Source: an uncultured Burkholderiales Genera incertae sedis bacterium
GTDB taxonomy: Bacteria > Pseudomonadota > Gammaproteobacteria > Burkholderiales > Eutrophovitaceae
Direction of reading: 5' to 3'
DNA length: 13,308 bases
Assembly (NCBI GenBank): GCA_905479505.1
Contig: CAJQMS010000089.1
Coordinates: 1-13,308 of the forward strand
The notes beneath the pieces are model-generated. The model saw only the letters and a list, made by a program, of their open reading frames with translations. It was not told the DNA's origin and searched no databases. Of this stretch, positions 7,618-13,308 are shown one piece after another. The position numbers were made by a program, and so were the translations under genes. Within the stretch, counting starts at the first letter, position 1, and each line of letters opens with the position of its first letter.

Positions 7618-8003
7618 TTTATGGAGTTGGTGTCGATCTTTTGAGTATTAAGCGAGTGGAGCGCTTGTATTTGAAATATGGAGAAAGATTTGTTAATCAT
7701 GTCCTCACTGTTGAAGAAAGCGAACAATTTCAGAGTGTAAGTCGAAAGACTCATTATTTGGCGACTCGTTTTTCTGGTAAAGAGGCGGTTGCGAAAGCGC
7801 TAGGAACGGGATTACGAGCACCTGTTACGTTGCACTCGATAAGTATCATCAGTGGTGAAATAGGAAAGCCGTATATTTTTTTTACTGACTATTTAAAGAT
7901 TTATTTGGAGCAACTTGGCGTTGATAATCTTTTTATCAGCTTCAGTCATGAAGGTGATCTGCTTAGCTCTTATGTTGTTGCTGAGAGGCTTAATAAAAAA
8001 TAA
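7614..8003 (+). CDS. acpS: Holo-[acyl-carrier-protein] synthase
   Basis: AcpS transfers 4'-phosphopantetheine from coenzyme A to the conserved serine of apo-ACP, activating it for fatty-acid synthesis. The 129-residue protein is near the family length (126 in E. coli). It carries both metal-binding motifs: GVGVDLLSIKRVE with Asp8, and TRFSGKEAVAKALGTG with Glu57. The ISFSHEGDLLSSYVVAE end is also characteristic. Its ATG overlaps the pdxJ TGA (ATGA), and its TAA shares one base with the nagZ ATG, so all three are likely translated from one message. No Shine-Dalgarno is obvious, which fits coupling to pdxJ. The pdxJ-acpS pairing is conserved in gammaproteobacteria. Confidence 0.96.
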   Translation: MIYGVGVDLLSIKRVERLYLKYGERFVNHVLTVEESEQFQSVSRKTHYLATRFSGKEAVAKALGTGLRAPVTLHSISIISGEIGKPYIFFTDYLKIYLEQLGVDNLFISFSHEGDLLSSYVVAERLNKK

Positions 8004-9010
8004 TGGGTCGAATTATTGTTGACATCCTAGGTTGCGAGTTGACTAGTGAAGATCGGAAGCGCATAAAAGGCGAGGGTTGTGCCGGTGTCATTTTGTTTGC
8101 TCGAAATTTTGAGAATCGATCACAACTCGCAGCACTCACAACAGAAATAAAGCGGATAAAAAAAGAGCCCGTATTCGTCTGTGTTGACCAGGAGGGCGGC
8201 AGAGTTCAACGTTTTCAAGAGGGATTTACTAGGATCCCGCCAATGGAGGTATTGGGTACCCTGTGGGATAAGGATCAAGTGCGAGCGTGTGAACTCTCCC
8301 AAGACGTCGGTATTGTTCTAGGTGCAGAGTTGAAAGACGTCGGTGTCCATTTAACTTTCGCGCCGGTTCTTGATATAAACGGAGGTAACACCAGCGTCAT
8401 TGGCGACCGCGCTTTTCACAAAGACCCTTTGGCGATTGCCGAGCTAGGTAGATGTCTAGTTCGAGGCTTAACATATGCCGGCGTCGGCGCGGTTGGTAAA
8501 CATTTTCCTGGTCATGGTGGGGTGATTGAAGACACTCATTTAGATGAGGCTATTGATAACCGGGAGGTAGCGGAAATTATGGCTCAAGACGTTCTGCCGT
8601 TTAAAGTGTTGAGTTCGAGGCTCTCCGGTGTGATGCCTTCTCACGTTAGGTATTCAAAATTTGACACTCAGCCAGCTTGTTTTTCTCGTCAGTGGTTGAT
8701 CGATATTTTACGAAATGATTTGAATTTTCAGGGGTTAGTGTTTAGCGACGATCTATCAATGCGTGCAGCTGAGTTAGTAGGTGATGTCGCTTCTCGTTCC
8801 CGCCTGGCGATTGATGCTGGATGTGATTTTATATTAGTTTGCAACAATTCAGAGGATGCAGATCGGGCACTGCGTTCGATTTCTGATCATCATCTTAACA
8901 ATGATCAGCAAATAATGAAAAAGATGTTTAGCACTATCGACATGCCATCATTCGTCAATACAAGATCAGACGAATATAAGGTCTCACTGAGTAGAATAGA
9001 ATCGACTTAG
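8003..9010 (+). CDS. nagZ: Beta-N-acetylglucosaminidase NagZ (GH3), peptidoglycan recycling
   Basis: NagZ is a cytoplasmic glycoside hydrolase family 3 enzyme that removes GlcNAc from GlcNAc-anhydroMurNAc peptides during wall recycling; its products can influence ampC-type beta-lactamase induction. The 335-residue protein is near the E. coli length (341). Visible motifs are ILFARNF (30-36), DQEGGRVQRF (62-71), KHFPGHG (166-172), the DTH general acid/base triad (177-179), GVMPSHV (209-215) and FSDDLSM (247-253), where Asp249 should be the nucleophile. The ATG overlaps the acpS stop by one base; GAGAGG at 7983-7988 is too far away to be an ideal Shine-Dalgarno, so coupling is likely. It closes the rightward series and converges on efp, with only 15 bases between the stop codons. 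Confidence 0.96.
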   Translation: MGRIIVDILGCELTSEDRKRIKGEGCAGVILFARNFENRSQLAALTTEIKRIKKEPVFVCVDQEGGRVQRFQEGFTRIPPMEVLGTLWDKDQVRACELSQDVGIVLGAELKDVGVHLTFAPVLDINGGNTSVIGDRAFHKDPLAIAELGRCLVRGLTYAGVGAVGKHFPGHGGVIEDTHLDEAIDNREVAEIMAQDVLPFKVLSSRLSGVMPSHVRYSKFDTQPACFSRQWLIDILRNDLNFQGLVFSDDLSMRAAELVGDVASRSRLAIDAGCDFILVCNNSEDADRALRSISDHHLNNDQQIMKKMFSTIDMPSFVNTRSDEYKVSLSRIEST

Positions 9011-9025
9011 CTGACACGCAAAGTA

Positions 9026-9595
9026 TTAGTTTGAGCGCTCCATATATTCGCCACTGTCAGTATTGACCCTGATTTTTTCACCCGTTTCAACAAACTGAGG
9101 AACTGATACGGTAATCCCAGTTTCCATTTTCGCTGGTTTATAAGAGCCGGTGGCTGTTGCTCCTTTGATTCCAGGTTCCGTATCGCTTATAGCTAAAACT
9201 ACGGATGCGGGCAGTTCAATGCCGATTGGACGTTCGTTGTGCATATTGACTTTGACTTCACCATTCGGCAGTAAAAACCCTGACTGCCCCTCAAGAAAGT
9301 CTGAGGGTAAGTTAAGCTGCTCATAATTCTCTTGGTCCATAAAAACATAATCGTCCCCTTCTTGGTAAAGGAATTGCATCATGCGTGTTTCCACAAAGGC
9401 GCGTTCAACTTTTTCATCAGTACGAATTCGTTCATTACGCTTTGTCCCACCTTCGACATCTTTGAGTTCTAATTGCATAAATGCACCGCCGCGCCCACCT
9501 ACATGAACATGGTAGGATTTCGCTACGCGCCAAATGCGTTTATCGAGCTCAATTAAATTACCAACACGAACTTCGGTTGCGAGAACTTTTGCCAC
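9026..9595 (-). CDS. efp: Elongation factor P with arginine at the loop tip
   Basis: EF-P binds the ribosome between the P and E sites and relieves stalling at proline runs. The 189-residue protein has the three expected beta-barrel regions: a KOW-like N-terminal domain to about 65, an OB domain including MQFLYQEGDDYVFMD and YEQLNLP, and a C-terminal OB domain with ISDTEPGIKGAT and VNTDSGEYMER. The tip loop reads HVGGRGGAF with Arg35, where most EF-Ps have PGKGxAF with a modified lysine. The body (GTKRNERIRTDEKVER, SYKPAKMETG) looks more like alphaproteobacterial EF-P than E. coli or Pseudomonas EF-P, by memory. The start is GTG, with GAGGG (reverse strand of 9600-9604) four bases upstream. 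It is a single leftward gene between rightward operons. I see no modification enzyme (epmA, epmB or earP) in the window. Confidence 0.95.
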   Translation of the reverse strand: MAKVLATEVRVGNLIELDKRIWRVAKSYHVHVGGRGGAFMQLELKDVEGGTKRNERIRTDEKVERAFVETRMMQFLYQEGDDYVFMDQENYEQLNLPSDFLEGQSGFLLPNGEVKVNMHNERPIGIELPASVVLAISDTEPGIKGATATGSYKPAKMETGITVSVPQFVETGEKIRVNTDSGEYMERSN

Positions 9596-9613
9596 AGGAC
9601 CCTCTATTTATTA

Positions 9614-9643
9614 TTGATAAGAATCAAAATTCTACAGCATATT
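9614..9643 (+). promoter_or_regulatory. Candidate sigma-70 promoter for the glycosylase-uvrC transcript
   Basis: TTGATA (9614-9619) and CATATT (9638-9643) are 18 bases apart and end 28 bases before the ATG at 9672. The -35 matches consensus at 5 of 6 positions, the -10 at 4 of 6. The region also contains AGAAT-CAAA-ATTCT (9620-9633), TTGAT-AAGA-ATCAA (9614-9627) and TTGATCAA (9642-9649), which could be operator half-sites or only AT-rich chance. The leftward efp promoter must share this 76-base gap, but I could not choose one. Confidence 0.3.
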
Positions 9644-9671
9644 GATCAACAACCAGGTACGTAAGGTTTAA

Positions 9672-10319
9672 ATGATTTTGAAAAACAGTACTTTTACGAA
9701 TAAATGCACGAGATGTCCTCGACTCACTGCTTTTTTGACGCAAATTAAAGTGGATTTTCCGGACTACTATGCTCGGCCAGTCCCCTCTTTTGGTGACAAA
9801 AAGGCGAGATTACTGGTGGTCGGCCTTGCTCCGGGAATGCATGGGGCGAATCGAACAGGTCGTCCATTCACCGGTGATCATGCAGGGATACTGTTGTACC
9901 AAACACTTTACAATCATGGGTTTTCTTCATCGCCAGAGTCAGAGGCAGTGACTGATGACCTCCTCTTGAGGGACTGTCGTATAACAAATGCCGTTAGATG
10001 TCTGCCCCCTCAGAATAAACCCCTTGGTGAAGAGGTGAAGAAATGTAATCAATTTCTTTTAGAGGAAATACAGATGCTTCCTCGAGGAGGGGTTCTTGTA
10101 GCATTAGGCGCAGTCGCGCATTCTGCAATTTTAAAAGCGCTTCAGTTGAAACAAGCCCAATTTGCTTTCGGGCATGGATGTGTTCATCAAGTTGATTCGG
10201 GTATCACAATGATTGATAGTTACCATTGTTCGCGTTACAACACACAAACTCGGCGTCTTACCAGTGAAATGTTTGGTGATGTATTCGTAACAGCGCGTAA
10301 ATTGTTGAATCCGACATGA
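9672..10319 (+). CDS. Family 5 (UDGb-type) uracil-DNA glycosylase
   Basis: This protein likely removes uracil and possibly other deaminated bases from DNA, starting base-excision repair. The 215 residues contain the UDGb hallmark GLAPGMHGANRTGRPFTGD (51-69), which lacks the usual catalytic Asp/Asn of families 1 and 4. VRCLPPQNKP (108-117) is also present. Cys12, Cys15, Cys110 and Cys125 are spaced as expected for the family's 4Fe-4S cluster. The second active-site motif reads YHCSRYNTQT (184-193); the usual form, as I recall it, is YHPSxxNTxT, so the proline is replaced by cysteine. TAAGG at 9662-9666, 5 bases before the ATG, supports the start. Its TGA overlaps the ATG of uvrC, so the two repair genes are probably made together. 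A family 4 enzyme is less likely given the HGANRTGRPFTGD motif. Confidence 0.88.
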   Translation: MILKNSTFTNKCTRCPRLTAFLTQIKVDFPDYYARPVPSFGDKKARLLVVGLAPGMHGANRTGRPFTGDHAGILLYQTLYNHGFSSSPESEAVTDDLLLRDCRITNAVRCLPPQNKPLGEEVKKCNQFLLEEIQMLPRGGVLVALGAVAHSAILKALQLKQAQFAFGHGCVHQVDSGITMIDSYHCSRYNTQTRRLTSEMFGDVFVTARKLLNPT

Positions 10320-12142
10320 ACCAAAATAAGAATAGAACTAATTTTGACGGCCTGTCTGAGGCGAAGGCATTACCGAATTTGCCTGGTGTGTATCGAATGC
10401 TGGGTCCTAATGATGACGTGTTGTATGTTGGCAAAGCGGTTAGTCTAAAAAAACGTGTCGTATCGTACTTTAGAAAAGCAGAGGCTTTATCACCTCGAAT
10501 TCAATTAATGGTGAGGCAAGTCGTGAGACTCGAGTCGACCGTCACACGCTCTGAGTCAGAGGCGCTGGTTTTGGAAAACAACCTTATCAAGTCATTAAAG
10601 CCGAAATACAACATTTTGTTTAGAGACGATAAGTCGTATCCTTACATTATTTTAACAAAGCACGCATACCCAAAGATGTCTTCGTATCGAGGGTCAAGGA
10701 CGACAAAGGATCTTTTTTTTGGTCCATTCACTAATACATATGCAGTGAGGGAAAGTATTCATTTGCTACAAAAAGTGTTTAGGTTGCGGACTTGTGAAAA
10801 TACTGTTTTTTCGAACCGTTCTCGACCGTGTCTGTTGTATCAAATTCAGCGTTGTTCTGGGCCCTGTGTCAATCGAATTACAAAAGAGGATTATCAAAGC
10901 GACGTCAAGAACGTATCGTTATTTTTACAAGGTAAAGAAAATGAGGTCATTCAATCCCTAGAAAGAGACATGTTGGAATCGTCCGAAAGTATGAAGTTTG
11001 AGAGAGCTGCGATTTATCGCGATCGAATTAGAGCTTTGACTAAGGTTAGGGAAACTCAGTTCGTAACAGGTGCTGGAAATCGTAATGTGGATATAGTCAC
11101 TGCCGCGAGTATTGAAGGCCTAGTAGGTATTAATCTAACAGTAGTAAGGGGTGGGTCACATCGAGGTGACAAAATGTTTTATCCAAAAAATGCTTCTCAC
11201 CGAGATGAGGTCGATGCGTTGGAGGCATTTTTAACGCATTACTATCAGGGTGGAGCGGTTCCCGATGAAATTGTAATCAACAAAAAAGTTGATAAAAACG
11301 TTTTTATTAAGTTTTTTGAACAATCATTTGGAAAAAAAGTTCGTATTAACGATAATCCCATAGCTGAGCGCCGTATGTGGTTAAAAATGTCTGAGAAAAA
11401 TGTCGAAGTATCGTTACAAAGGCAGCTATTGTTAAAGGAGACCCAGGTCGATCGACTTGTTGCGCTCCAAAGTGCGCTTGCTCTTGAGGTCCTTGTGCAG
11501 CGTATCGAATGTTTCGATATTAGCCATACGATGGGAGAAGCCACGGTGGCCTCCTGTGTAGTCTATGACAGGGGTGAGATGCAACATGGTGAGTATAGAC
11601 GGTTCAACATTTCAGGCATCACGCCTGGCGATGATTACGCAGCGATGAGGCAAGTAGTATCAAGACGTTACCAAGGCGTGATTTCAGGCGAGGGAAAACT
11701 TCCAGATCTGGTTTTGATCGATGGAGGGAAAGGGCAGCTGTCTTCGTCGATGGATGCGCTTAGCGAATTAAATCTTGATGACCTTTCTGTGATAGGCGTA
11801 GCCAAGGGAGAGGAGCGCAAAGCCGGCAAGGAAACGTTGATTAACGCTAGAACGGGAGAGGTTATCCAACTGAACTCAAACGATCCAGGTCTACATTTAA
11901 TTCAGCAAATTAGGGACGAGTCACATCGATTCGCTATTCAAGGTCATCGTAAAAAACGCGACAAAAAGAGAACGCAGTCTCGCTTAGAGGATATTGAAGG
12001 TATTGGTGCTAAGCGTAGACAACGTCTTCTGTCACAATTTGGCGGGGTAAAGGAAGTTTCGGCGGCGAGTGTTGAGGAGATCTCAAAAGTAGATGGAATC
12101 AGTATGAAGCTTGCAGAACACATCTACCGACAGTTACATTAA
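10316..12142 (+). CDS. uvrC: UvrABC excision nuclease subunit C
   Basis: UvrC makes both incisions around a lesion bound by UvrB in nucleotide-excision repair. The 608 residues match the family (610 in E. coli). Domains in order: GIY-YIG nuclease at about 20-98 (LPNLPGVYRM, LYVGKAVSLKKRV with Arg47, then SEALVLENNLIK), a cysteine-rich stretch (LLYQIQRCSGPCVN), a UVR domain that contacts UvrB at about 205-245 (FERAAIYRDRIRAL), an RNase H-like nuclease with Asp401 in FDISHTMGE, and tandem helix-hairpin-helix motifs at about 545-608 (IEGIGAKRRQRLL, VDGISMKLAEHIY). The start overlaps the glycosylase stop (ATGA), with no separate Shine-Dalgarno, pointing to coupling. pgsA follows after 6 bases, as in E. 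coli; the usual upstream response-regulator gene uvrY is replaced here by the glycosylase. Confidence 0.97.
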   Translation: MNQNKNRTNFDGLSEAKALPNLPGVYRMLGPNDDVLYVGKAVSLKKRVVSYFRKAEALSPRIQLMVRQVVRLESTVTRSESEALVLENNLIKSLKPKYNILFRDDKSYPYIILTKHAYPKMSSYRGSRTTKDLFFGPFTNTYAVRESIHLLQKVFRLRTCENTVFSNRSRPCLLYQIQRCSGPCVNRITKEDYQSDVKNVSLFLQGKENEVIQSLERDMLESSESMKFERAAIYRDRIRALTKVRETQFVTGAGNRNVDIVTAASIEGLVGINLTVVRGGSHRGDKMFYPKNASHRDEVDALEAFLTHYYQGGAVPDEIVINKKVDKNVFIKFFEQSFGKKVRINDNPIAERRMWLKMSEKNVEVSLQRQLLLKETQVDRLVALQSALALEVLVQRIECFDISHTMGEATVASCVVYDRGEMQHGEYRRFNISGITPGDDYAAMRQVVSRRYQGVISGEGKLPDLVLIDGGKGQLSSSMDALSELNLDDLSVIGVAKGEERKAGKETLINARTGEVIQLNSNDPGLHLIQQIRDESHRFAIQGHRKKRDKKRTQSRLEDIEGIGAKRRQRLLSQFGGVKEVSAASVEEISKVDGISMKLAEHIYRQLH

Positions 12143-12148
12143 CGTTAT

Positions 12149-12721
12149 ATGTCTATCTCAATACCAAATTTGTTAACGTGGGCCAGGATTTTAATGATCC
12201 CACTTTTAATCGGTATTTTTTATCTATCAGATACTGTGCTCTCTGATGAAGGTAAGAACCTATCTGCGGCTCTGATCTTTGCGCTGGCTTCAGTAACTGA
12301 TTGGCTTGATGGATTTTTGGCACGACGCTTTGATCAGGCCACGCGATTTGGTGCGTTTCTTGATCCAGTCGCAGACAAGTTAATGGTGACTACGGCATTA
12401 GTGATTTTAGTTTGGTTAGATCGTGTGGGAATCTTTGTTGCTGCTATCATCATCGGTCGTGAGCTCGCAATATCTGCGCTTCGTGAATGGATGGCACTCA
12501 TTGGAGAGAGTCGGGGTGTGGCGGTCTCGTATATCGGCAAACTTAAAACGGCCTCTCAGATGGTCGCCATTATCTTGTTATTTTTGTATGAGCCTATCCT
12601 TTCTATTCCAATTTACGCACTTGGCACGGTGCTAGTGTACGTAGCTGTTGTACTGACCGTGTGGTCAATGTTCTACTATATTAAGAAAGCCTCATTTATT
12701 TTGACTCAAAATGAGAAGTAG
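12149..12721 (+). CDS. pgsA: CDP-diacylglycerol-glycerol-3-phosphate 3-phosphatidyltransferase
   Basis: PgsA makes phosphatidylglycerophosphate from CDP-diacylglycerol and glycerol 3-phosphate, the committed step to phosphatidylglycerol and cardiolipin, in the inner membrane. The 190-residue protein (182 in E. coli) has the CDP-alcohol phosphotransferase motif D-x2-D-G-x2-A-R-x8-G-x3-D-x3-D: Asp51, Asp54, Gly55, Ala58, Arg59, Gly68, Asp72 and Asp76. NLLTWARILMIPLL opens the protein, and several hydrophobic helices follow (about 9-27, 38-50, 78-115 and 132-178). The ATG has no good Shine-Dalgarno, so translation is probably coupled to uvrC. The uvrC-pgsA-tRNA order is the same as in E. coli. 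Other family members (CdsA-linked PssA, Cls-like) are less likely given motif spacing and context. Confidence 0.94.
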   Translation: MSISIPNLLTWARILMIPLLIGIFYLSDTVLSDEGKNLSAALIFALASVTDWLDGFLARRFDQATRFGAFLDPVADKLMVTTALVILVWLDRVGIFVAAIIIGRELAISALREWMALIGESRGVAVSYIGKLKTASQMVAIILLFLYEPILSIPIYALGTVLVYVAVVLTVWSMFYYIKKASFILTQNEK

Positions 12722-12854
12722 GAATTTCACGTGAGTGCACGAAAATTCAGCATATTAAATCTGCAATACTGGGTAAGAAATTAAAACTTTACCTGTGAAA
12801 AACGGTTTTTATGCATAATTTATTTCATCTGGATCAGATACTTGGACCCACCAT

Positions 12855-12883
12855 TTGCATTCATCATCAAATGCACCTAAAAT
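12855..12883 (+). promoter_or_regulatory. Candidate promoter for tRNA-Gly with GC-rich discriminator
   Basis: TAAAAT at 12878-12883 is a 5-of-6 match to the -10 box. Exactly 17 bases upstream is TTGCAT (12855-12860), a weak -35. The discriminator CATGCGC would put the start near 12890, giving a leader of about 8 bases before the tRNA. GC-rich discriminators are typical of stringently controlled stable-RNA promoters. A short inverted repeat, CATTTG/CAAATG (12852-12857 and 12868-12873), overlaps the spacer. This is pattern-based inference. Confidence 0.45.
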
Positions 12884-12897
12884 CATGCGCTTCTAAA

Positions 12898-12973
12898 GCG
12901 GGAATAGCTCAGCTGGTAGAGCGCAACCTTGCCAAGGTTGAGGTCGCGAGTTCGAACCTCGTTTCCCGCTCCA
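12898..12973 (+). tRNA. glyW: tRNA-Gly (GCC)
   Basis: The 76 bases fold as a full cloverleaf. The acceptor stem GCGGGAA pairs with TTCCCGC, and the D arm starts at GCTCAGCTGGTAGAGC. The anticodon stem CAACC/GGTTG holds the loop TTGCCAA with anticodon GCC at 12931-12933. The T arm is GCGAG-TTCGAAC-CTCGT. The discriminator T and CCA end are encoded. It is the first of three tRNAs after pgsA, the same order as E. coli glyW-cysT-leuZ. Confidence 0.97.
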
Positions 12974-13043
12974 TAGATTTAATCGGAAAATTTTAAGAGT
13001 TCTCAGTCTTTCGAGTTACGAATTCCTTTTCTGGTTGTAATGT

Positions 13044-13070
13044 TTAACAATGAACGGCCTCAGATATTAT
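13044..13070 (+). promoter_or_regulatory. Candidate internal promoter for tRNA-Cys and tRNA-Leu
   Basis: TTAACA (13044-13049, 5 of 6) and TATTAT (13065-13070, 5 of 6) are separated by a short 15-base spacer and followed by a GC-rich discriminator starting CGCCGAG. A start near 13077 would leave about 15 bases before tRNA-Cys. The 118-base gap between tRNA-Gly and tRNA-Cys is long for one processed precursor, which makes a second promoter reasonable. The short spacer is the weak point. Confidence 0.35.
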
Positions 13071-13091
13071 CGCCGAGACGTTCGTTAAATT

Positions 13092-13165
13092 GGCGGGATG
13101 GCAGAGTGGTTATGCAGCGGCCTGCAAAGCCGTGGACGCCGGTTCGATTCCGACTCCCGCCTCCA
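13092..13165 (+). tRNA. cysT: tRNA-Cys (GCA)
   Basis: The 74 bases form a cloverleaf: acceptor GGCGGGA/TCCCGCC, D stem GCA/TGC, and anticodon stem GCGGC/GCCGT with loop CTGCAAA (anticodon GCA, 13124-13126). A 4-base variable loop, T loop TTCGATT, discriminator T and encoded CCA complete it. The T stem GCCGG/CCGAC has one C-A mismatch (13139 with 13153). U73 and the GCA anticodon are the known CysRS identity elements, so I expect it to be functional. Confidence 0.95.
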
Positions 13166-13196
13166 TTCTTTATGAATGGTGTTAGCAGTGTGGTGC

Positions 13197-13284
13197 GCCC
13201 GGGTGGCGAAATTGGTAGACGCACGGGACTTAAAATCCCGGGCCCCTTAAAGGCGTGCCGGTTCGATTCCGGCCCTGGGCACCA
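13197..13284 (+). tRNA. leuZ: tRNA-Leu (UAA)
   Basis: The 88-base class II tRNA has acceptor GCCCGGG/CCTGGGC (one G-T pair). The anticodon stem CGGGA/TCCCG has loop CTTAAAA (anticodon TAA, 13231-13233). It has a long variable arm, T arm GCCGG-TTCGATT-CCGGC, A discriminator and encoded CCA. It lies 31 bases after tRNA-Cys, so the two are probably co-transcribed. Only 24 bases follow it in the window and no terminator is visible there. Confidence 0.97.
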
Positions 13285-13308
13285 AATTGCAATAAGTTTG
13301 CTCATACT

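Noticed and set aside
12722..12748. Hairpin after pgsA (GAATTT/AAATTC outer stem, CGTG/CACG inner stem)
   Set aside because: It has an internal loop and no following T tract, so it does not qualify as an intrinsic terminator; pgsA may simply read into the tRNAs.
12811..12996. Open frame of 61 codons through the tRNA-Gly gene, containing GIAQLVERNLAKVEVASSNLV
   Set aside because: This peptide is what the tRNA-Gly sequence gives when translated; it is a familiar false prediction and not a protein gene.
13060..13305. Leftward open frame of 81 codons with GPESNRHA and SRNRTGVHGFA
   Set aside because: It is the reverse translation of the tRNA-Cys and tRNA-Leu genes, again a well-known false prediction.
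1..13308. Defence system, mobile element, CRISPR array or prophage
   Set aside because: All coding space is taken by identifiable core genes in conserved order, no direct-repeat array or terminal inverted repeats are visible, and although the window ends in a tRNA cluster there is no integrase gene inside it.

Overview
The window is a compact stretch of core housekeeping genes from what looks like an uncultured-type gammaproteobacterium. This is inferred from gene order and family resemblance, not from a database search. The order rseB-mucD / lepA-lepB-rnc-era-recO-pdxJ-acpS-nagZ recalls Pseudomonas and related groups. The order uvrC-pgsA followed by tRNA-Gly, tRNA-Cys and tRNA-Leu matches the E. 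coli uvrC-pgsA-glyW-cysT-leuZ region. Base composition is moderately AT-rich and even, coding density is very high, no intergenic gap reaches 300 bases, and I see no insertion sequence, phage gene or CRISPR array.

Region 1 (1-1856) is the tail of a sigma-E envelope-stress cluster. It holds the C-terminal end of rseB/mucB, then the periplasmic protease mucD, closed by a clear intrinsic terminator. A mucC-like gene is not present between them.

Region 2 (1884-9010) is a tightly packed, co-directional series that is probably one or a few transcripts. It covers translation GTPase EF4 (lepA), signal peptidase I (lepB), RNase III (rnc), ribosome-assembly GTPase Era, recombination mediator RecO, pyridoxine 5'-phosphate synthase PdxJ, holo-ACP synthase AcpS and the cell-wall recycling glucosaminidase NagZ. 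Gaps are 6 to 33 bases or short overlaps. PdxJ is of the NVNKI/HPRPDERHI type familiar from Bacteroidota rather than the E. coli type.

Region 3 (9026-12721) begins with efp, read leftwards and convergent with nagZ. Its modification-loop tip residue is arginine instead of the usual lysine. A 76-base divergent intergenic region separates efp from a rightward DNA-repair pair: a family 5 (UDGb-type) uracil-DNA glycosylase whose stop overlaps the start of uvrC. pgsA, for phosphatidylglycerophosphate synthase, follows uvrC.

Region 4 (12722-13308) carries tRNA-Gly(GCC), tRNA-Cys(GCA) and tRNA-Leu(UAA), each with an encoded CCA end, with candidate promoters that have GC-rich discriminators.

I found no convincing new multi-gene system. 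The points most worth a second look are the EF-P tip arginine, the PdxJ subtype inside a conserved operon, the variant glycosylase motif next to uvrC, and the altered Era G4 motif.
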